Positions 59,855 through 64,000 of a DNA stretch of 64,000 nucleotides are shown one piece after another. The number at the start of each line of letters is the position of its first letter. The stretch's first letter is position 1. Source of the stretch: an uncultured Clostridia bacterium (GTDB taxonomy: Bacteria; Bacillota; Clostridia; Christensenellales; Borkfalkiaceae). The DNA is taken from NCBI GenBank assembly GCA_947629515.1, contig CANRDY010000005.1, positions 1-64,000 of the forward strand, written 5' to 3'. The notes under the pieces were generated by a model, which was not told the origin of the DNA, ran no database searches, and saw only the letters and a list, made by a program, of their open reading frames with translations. The position numbers and the translations under genes were made by a program.

Positions 59855-60085
59855 ACTGTCATTTCGAACGCTATGAGAAGCCCGCGAAGCGGGTTCGCGC
59901 GAGGGCGAAAGCCCGACGCTCTGCCGAGGGTTCCCGCTTGCGGGAAACGGCAGATTAAGTGAGAGAATCCCCCCGTGGTCCGTGCTTGCTCTTTGAAACG
60001 CGTTATCACTTCCAAATAATATTCACCTTACAAAAACTCCGCTATACTGCGGAATAGATTTCTCCACTTCGGTCGAAATGACAGT
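59855..60085 (+). repeat. Repeat family A, copy 10
   Basis: Perfect 13-bp inverted ends ACTGTCATTTCGA and TCGAAATGACAGT. The internal stems resemble copy 1 (CTGCCG...CGGCAG), and AGCCCGCG-AA-GCGGGTT resembles copy 8, so it looks like a recombinant of hairpin modules. Confidence 0.8.
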
Positions 60086-60098
60086 TATTATTAGAATT

Positions 60099-60126
60099 GC
60101 GGCGGCGCAGTTATCTGCGCCGCCGC
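60099..60126. terminator. GC-rich hairpin after repeat A
   Basis: GCGGCGGCGCAG pairs with CTGCGCCGCCGC around TTAT. Confidence 0.5.
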
Positions 60127-60323
60127 ACCATTTATGGCATACGGCGCATATGATTTATAAGCGCGTTGGCGCAAACGTCGGTCAAAAAACAGCCCGCCGC
60201 GCGGGCGTTCGCACACATAAAATCATACACAAAAAATCGCACACAAAATCACACACATAAACGCAACCATAAGCTCACACATAAAATTCCGCGCACATAA
60301 AGCGCATAAAAAAGGGGGACGGA

Positions 60324-60950
60324 TTGGGCGAAGAAACATATGCGGGGGTATACATTTCCCCCGACAGCGTTATAGAAGAGGGGGCGCGCATATTTCCCCC
60401 CGCGCACGTGATAAATTCCCGCATATGCGCCGGGGCGCAGATACTGCCCTTTTCATATGTCGAAAACAGCCGCGTGGGCGAAAATTCCCGCGTTATTTCG
60501 AGCACGGTCACAAACAGCGTAATTTGTTCGGACTGCACCGTCGGACCTTACGCATATCTGCGCCAAAACGCATATGTGGGCGAGGGTTGCAGAATAGGCG
60601 ACTTCGTCGAGATAAAAAATTCCACCCTCGGCAAAGGTTGCAGGGCGGCGCATCTTTCTTACATCGGCGACGCCACCCTCGGCGAGCGGGTCAACGTCGG
60701 TTGCGGTGCGGTGTTCTGCAATTACGACGGCTTTAAAAAGCACTCCACCGTCGTCGGCGACGGCGTGTTCATAGGCGCGAACTCCAACCTCATCGCCCCT
60801 TTAACGATAGGCGGCGGGGCGTTCATCGCGGCGGGGACGACCGTTTCGTCCGACCTTAAAGAGGGCGACTTTTGCATAGGCAGACAGCGCGAAAGGATCT
60901 TGCCCGAAGAGGGCGCGAAGCGTTACGAAAATTCGGGCGCAAAACCTTAA
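60324..60950 (+). CDS. Stand-alone GlmU-type acetyltransferase (left-handed beta-helix)
   Basis: This 208-residue protein matches only the C-terminal half of GlmU, glucosamine-1-phosphate N-acetyltransferase. Hexapeptide repeats form a left-handed beta helix (about 5-180). GlmU-specific elements are VGPYAYLRQNAYVGEG, IGDFVEIKNSTLGKG, AAHLSYIGDATLG and FCNYDGFKKHSTVVGDG with its catalytic-type residues. The N-terminal uridyltransferase half is absent, so UDP-GlcNAc formation would need a separate enzyme. The start is TTG after GGGGGAC. It heads a cluster with glmM and glmS. Confidence 0.88.
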   Translation: MGEETYAGVYISPDSVIEEGARIFPPAHVINSRICAGAQILPFSYVENSRVGENSRVISSTVTNSVICSDCTVGPYAYLRQNAYVGEGCRIGDFVEIKNSTLGKGCRAAHLSYIGDATLGERVNVGCGAVFCNYDGFKKHSTVVGDGVFIGANSNLIAPLTIGGGAFIAAGTTVSSDLKEGDFCIGRQRERILPEEGAKRYENSGAKP

Positions 60951-61031
60951 AGCGTGCGATCCTTAAAAACGGGCAAACGCATTAAAAATATTCATATATA
61001 TTTAAAAAACGCGCACGGGGAGGTGTGAAAA

Positions 61032-62435
61032 ACGGGTAAATATTTCGGCACGGACGGCTTCCGCGGCGAGGCGGGAGTGACCGTTACCGCGGAAAGGGCG
61101 TTCAAAATCGGCAGAGTGCTCGGCTGGTATTTCGGCGCGAACATGGGCAAAAAGTGCAGGGCGGTCATCGGCAAGGACACCCGCCGCTCTTCATACACCC
61201 TCGAGTACGCCATTGCGGCGGGGATCACCGCCTCGGGCGGGGACGCGTACATTCTGCACGTCACCACCACCCCCTCGGTTTCGTTCGTAACGCGGCGCGA
61301 GGGCTTCGACTGCGGCGTGATGATCTCGGCAAGCCACAACCCCTTTTACGACAACGGCATAAAACTTCTCAACTCGCAGGGCGAAAAACTCTCGGGCGGG
61401 GTCATCTCGCTCATCGAACGCTATCTCGACGGCGACCTCACCCCGTTCGGCGGGGGTATAAACGCGGGCGAAAATGCGGGCGAAAACACGGGCGAAAATG
61501 CAAATTCGTGCGGAGATATCCCCTTTGCGTCGGGGAAGGACATCGGCAGAACGGTCGACTACGTGTCGGGGCGCAACCGCTACGTAGGACATCTCATCTC
61601 CCTTTCGACGTGTTCGTATAAGGGTCTTAAAATAGGTTTGGACGGCGCGAACGGCTCGGCGTTTGCGATCGCCCCCAACGTGTTCGAAGCTCTCGGGGCA
61701 AAGACCTTTTGCATAGGGGTGGAACCGGACGGCACGAACGTCAACGGCGGCGTAGGCTCGACCCATATTTCGGCTCTTTGTAAAGCCGTGGTCGAAAACG
61801 GGCTGGACATAGGCTTCGCATTCGACGGGGACGCCGACAGGTGCATAGCCGCAGACGGGCGGGGCGACGTTCTCACGGGCGACGAAATTATGTATATATG
61901 TGCAAATTTTCTCAAAAAGCGGGGCGAACTTTCGGGCGGAAAGATAGTGTGCACGGTGCTGAGCAACGGCGGGCTTATTTCGAGCCTTGCGCGCAGGGGA
62001 ATAACGTGCGAAGTGTGCGACGTGGGCGACAAAAACGTGTGGGCTAAGATGTGCGAGTGCAGAGCCGCGCTCGGCGGGGAAAGGAGCGGGCACGTCGTCT
62101 TTTCGAAGTACGAGACGACGGGCGACGGGCTGGTGACCGCCATTATGCTTATGGAAGCCGTCATCTCGGCGGGACTGCCCGTCCGCGAACTATTAAAAGG
62201 CTACAAGCCGCTGTTGCAGACCGAGCGCAACGTTCCCTGCCCCGACAAAGGCGTTCGGGCGCAGAGGGCGGCGCGGGTTTCCATAATAGCCGAAAGGCTT
62301 TCAAGGGAGCGCGGCGTGCGCGTAGTCCTGCGCCCCTCGGGCACCGAAAGCGTGATAAGGGTCATGTGCGAGGGCGCGGAAAGGGGCGTTATCGAAGAGG
62401 TCGCGGAAGAGCTCGAAAGAGAGCTGTTGAAGTGA
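61032..62435 (+). CDS. glmM: Phosphoglucosamine mutase, apparent ACG start
   Basis: It interconverts glucosamine-6-phosphate and -1-phosphate. Motifs are KYFGTDGFRGE at the N-terminus, the phosphoserine loop MISASHNPFYDNGIK, metal-binding FDGDADRC and the C-terminal RPSGTESVIRVMCEG. The conserved N-terminus lies upstream of the first standard start (GTG 61077). An in-frame TGA is at 61026-61028, and ACG at 61032 occupies the Met position of MGKYFGTDG. GGGGAGGTG (61017-61025) sits at good SD spacing. A GENAGENTGENA insertion is near residues 145-158. It has 467 residues from ACG. Confidence 0.9.
   Translation, partial: TGKYFGTDGFRGEAGVTVTAERAFKIGRVLGWYFGANMGKKCRAVIGKDTRRSSYTLEYAIAAGITASGGDAYILHVTTTPSVSFVTRREGFDCGVMISASHNPFYDNGIKLLNSQGEKLSGGVISLIERYLDGDLTPFGGGINAGENAGENTGENANSCGDIPFASGKDIGRTVDYVSGRNRYVGHLISLSTCSYKGLKIGLDGANGSAFAIAPNVFEALGAKTFCIGVEPDGTNVNGGVGSTHISALCKAVVENGLDIGFAFDGDADRCIAADGRGDVLTGDEIMYICANFLKKRGELSGGKIVCTVLSNGGLISSLARRGITCEVCDVGDKNVWAKMCECRAALGGERSGHVVFSKYETTGDGLVTAIMLMEAVISAGLPVRELLKGYKPLLQTERNVPCPDKGVRAQRAARVSIIAERLSRERGVRVVLRPSGTESVIRVMCEGAERGVIEEVAEELERELLK
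61463..61501 (+). repeat. Coding repeat GGGCGAAAA in glmM
   Basis: Three to four 12-bp units (GCGGGCGAAAAT type) encode GENAGENTGENA in a surface loop of GlmM. It is likely a slippage product. Confidence 0.75.
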
Positions 62436-62466
62436 AAAAATATCAATATATATTCACATTTTCATA
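62436..62466 (+). repeat. AT-rich intercistronic motif between glmM and glmS
   Basis: AAAAAATATCAATATATATT spans the glmM stop region. A weaker relative lies between the glmU-like gene and glmM (about 60981-61008). Confidence 0.55.
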
Positions 62467-62481
62467 TGGCAAGGGGAGAAT

Positions 62482-64000
62482 ATGTGCGGAATAGTGGGAT
62501 ATGCGGGCAAAGGCGAAGCCGCCTTAAAGGTCTTTTCGGGGCTTGAACAGCTCGAATACCGCGGCTACGACTCCGCGGGGATAGCCGTAAGCGACGGGCA
62601 TAAGATTAACATCGTAAAAAAATGCGGCAGAGTGCGCCTTTTGAAGGCGCGCTTAAATCAGCTTACGGGCGGCGTGGGCATAGGTCACACCCGCTGGGCG
62701 ACCCACGGCAAGCCGTCCGACGTCAACGCCCACCCCCACGCTTCGGGGGCGGTGGTCGTCGTGCACAACGGCATACTCGAAAATTACTCCGAACTCAAAA
62801 ATTCGCTTTCGGCGGCGGGCGCGCGATTTGTCTCCGAGACCGACAGCGAGGTCATAGCCGCCTCGATAAACGCCGCATATTCACGGGGCAATTGCAATTT
62901 TTGCGCCGAACCGAATTTGTGCGATCCTTCCGCTCCGCACGCGCTGCTGAGGGCGTTGCATACGAGTGCGCAGACGTTCAAAGGTTCATATGCGCTTATG
63001 GTTATGTGCGAGGGTTTCGAGGGGTTCGCCGTCGCGCGGTTCAAAAGCCCCGTTATAGTCGGCGCGGGCGACGACGGATTTTACTGCGCAAGCGACGAGC
63101 CTGCGCTCGCGGGGAGCTGTTCCTCCGTTTACGCCCTGCAGGACGGCGAATATGCCTTGATCACGCCGTCGGGGATACGCCTTTACGACTGCGATCTTTC
63201 GCCCGTGGAGCGTAAATTTTCGCCCAACCGCGCGCGCTCGGCGGCGTTCGATCTGTGCGGTAACGACCGCTATATGATAAAGGAGATCTGCGAATCCCCC
63301 GCCGCCGTAAAGAATACCGTTTCGGCTTTTGCCTCGGCGGAGGGCGACATAGACGGCATACGCCGCGCCGACAGGTTCATATTTTTGGGGTGCGGCACTG
63401 CCTATCACGCCGCGCTCATGGGTAAGATCTATCTGGAGAGGTTTGCGCGGGCGACGACCGAAGCCGAGTACGCGGGGGAGTTCAGATACAAAGACCCCGT
63501 GCTGACCCCGCGCTCGGCGGTCATTGCCGTAACGCAGAGCGGGGAGACGGCTGACACGGTAGAGGCGGCTAAGCTCGCCAAAACGCTCGGGGCGAGGGTG
63601 ATCGCCGTCACCAATTCGCCGCGCTCCGAGATAACGCGGGTAGCCGACGCGGTCGTGCCCGTTGAGGCGGGAACCGAGATCTGCGTAGCCGCGACCAAGA
63701 GCTATTCGGGACAGCTCGTCGCGCTGTATATGCTGGCTAAACGCCTTGCGGGGGAGAGCTTTTCGGAGATCTGCGCCCTGCCCGACGCGCTCGGAAAGGT
63801 CATAAAAAGCGCGGATATATGCGCGCTTGCCGATATGTGCGCGCGTGCTTCGGGGGTGTATTTTTTGGGGCGGAACGCCGACTACGCGCTCGCCCTCGAG
63901 GGCAGTCTTAAAATGAGGGAAGTTACCTATATCGCGGGGGGCGGCTATCCCGCGGGCGAACTTAAACACGGCACGCTCGCCCTTATTGACGAAAACACCG
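62482..64000 (+). CDS. glmS: Glucosamine-fructose-6-phosphate aminotransferase (partial)
   Basis: It makes glucosamine-6-phosphate from fructose-6-phosphate and glutamine. The N-terminal MCGIVGY supplies the catalytic Cys after Met removal. EYRGYDSAGIAV, GHTRWATHGKPSDVNAHPH and VVHNGILENYSEL complete the glutaminase domain. The isomerase half shows FLGCGTAYHAALMGK, AVTQSGETADT, CVAATKSYSGQL and LEGSLKMREVTYI. About 506 of roughly 600 residues are present; the window end cuts the gene. The SD AAGGGGAG precedes the ATG. No glmS ribozyme core is seen in the 46-bp gap before it. Confidence 0.96.
   Translation, partial: MCGIVGYAGKGEAALKVFSGLEQLEYRGYDSAGIAVSDGHKINIVKKCGRVRLLKARLNQLTGGVGIGHTRWATHGKPSDVNAHPHASGAVVVVHNGILENYSELKNSLSAAGARFVSETDSEVIAASINAAYSRGNCNFCAEPNLCDPSAPHALLRALHTSAQTFKGSYALMVMCEGFEGFAVARFKSPVIVGAGDDGFYCASDEPALAGSCSSVYALQDGEYALITPSGIRLYDCDLSPVERKFSPNRARSAAFDLCGNDRYMIKEICESPAAVKNTVSAFASAEGDIDGIRRADRFIFLGCGTAYHAALMGKIYLERFARATTEAEYAGEFRYKDPVLTPRSAVIAVTQSGETADTVEAAKLAKTLGARVIAVTNSPRSEITRVADAVVPVEAGTEICVAATKSYSGQLVALYMLAKRLAGESFSEICALPDALGKVIKSADICALADMCARASGVYFLGRNADYALALEGSLKMREVTYIAGGGYPAGELKHGTLALIDENT

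Larger units (their letters stand above)
59752..60323. other. Gap with repeats B and A before the GlcNAc genes
   Basis: One diverged B unit (59752-59820) is followed by repeat A (59855-60085) and a hairpin (60099-60126). The last 190 bp contain short iterations of the CACATAAA/CACACAAAATC type (about 60210-60305) and no clear promoter. Confidence 0.6.

Noticed and set aside
61077-62435. GTG 61077 as the glmM start
   Set aside because: It would remove the invariant KYFGTDGFRGEAG segment, which is encoded in frame directly upstream behind a good Shine-Dalgarno.
62436-62481. glmS ribozyme upstream of glmS
   Set aside because: Only 46 bp separate glmM and glmS, too short for the ribozyme core, and the conserved core sequence is not present.

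Overview
The window looks like a chromosome segment of an anaerobic fermentative Firmicute (class Clostridia, most likely an uncultured gut lineage). The evidence is a Clostridia-type str operon with strong Shine-Dalgarno sites, a trimeric electron-bifurcating [FeFe]-hydrogenase, Feo iron(II) uptake with an ATGA-coupled feoB, a V-type (probably Na+) ATPase operon with a nearby Ktr/Trk potassium system, and a FeoB-associated Cys-rich peptide. No rRNA, CRISPR array, transposase, integrase or prophage gene was seen. Species-level placement is not possible from the sequence alone.

Layout. 0-4.1 kb: rpsG-fusA-tuf. 4.5-7.0 kb: nth on the minus strand, two small hypotheticals and a TIM-barrel protein. 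7.3-12.0 kb: a GNAT acetyltransferase, then a purine permease and adenine deaminase (purine salvage). 12.1-19.9 kb: a compact co-directional cluster with a Ser/Thr kinase carrying a zinc ribbon, a TerY-like vWA protein, a PP2C phosphatase, a repeat-rich SAP-like membrane protein, a WYL regulator and a NERD-nuclease/SF1 helicase. This is the best candidate for a little-described defence or stress system. 20.1-24.0 kb: tRNA-Gln(CUG), a DUF2779 (Cas4-like plus DEDD exonuclease) protein, YraN and a glycosyltransferase. 24.2-27.7 kb: feoA-feoA-feoB-Cys-rich peptide. 29-31 kb: a zinc-ribbon polytopic membrane protein behind a riboswitch-like leader. 31.7-35.8 kb: hydrogenase. 36.7-43.8 kb: an MBOAT/SGNH surface-polymer acylation cluster, a frameshifted GDSL lipoprotein and a Sel1 protein. 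44.5-46.4 kb: DUF362, and a divergent XRE regulator/PH-domain pair with an operator between -35 and -10. 47.3-56.1 kb: V-ATPase. 56.6-59.7 kb: HAD phosphatase, TrkA/KtrA and TrkH/KtrB. 60.3-64 kb: stand-alone GlmU acetyltransferase domain, GlmM and GlmS (cut by the window end), i.e. UDP-GlcNAc synthesis.

Intergenic DNA is unusually rich in dispersed repeats, here named A-E. A: about 210-400 bp with ACTGTCATTTCGA/TCGAAATGACAGT ends. B: 70-bp hairpin units, sometimes tandem. C: about 140-185 bp. D: CCCTCCCC/GGGGGAGG elements. E: about 124 bp with three hairpins, found inside A or D. In several families the hairpin arms differ between copies but stay complementary, while the linkers are conserved.

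Gene starts. Three loci (nth, the TIM-barrel gene and the first V-ATPase gene) have a near-consensus promoter whose -10 box ends 6-7 nt before the start codon, with no Shine-Dalgarno, which predicts leaderless mRNAs. glmM appears to start at ACG.
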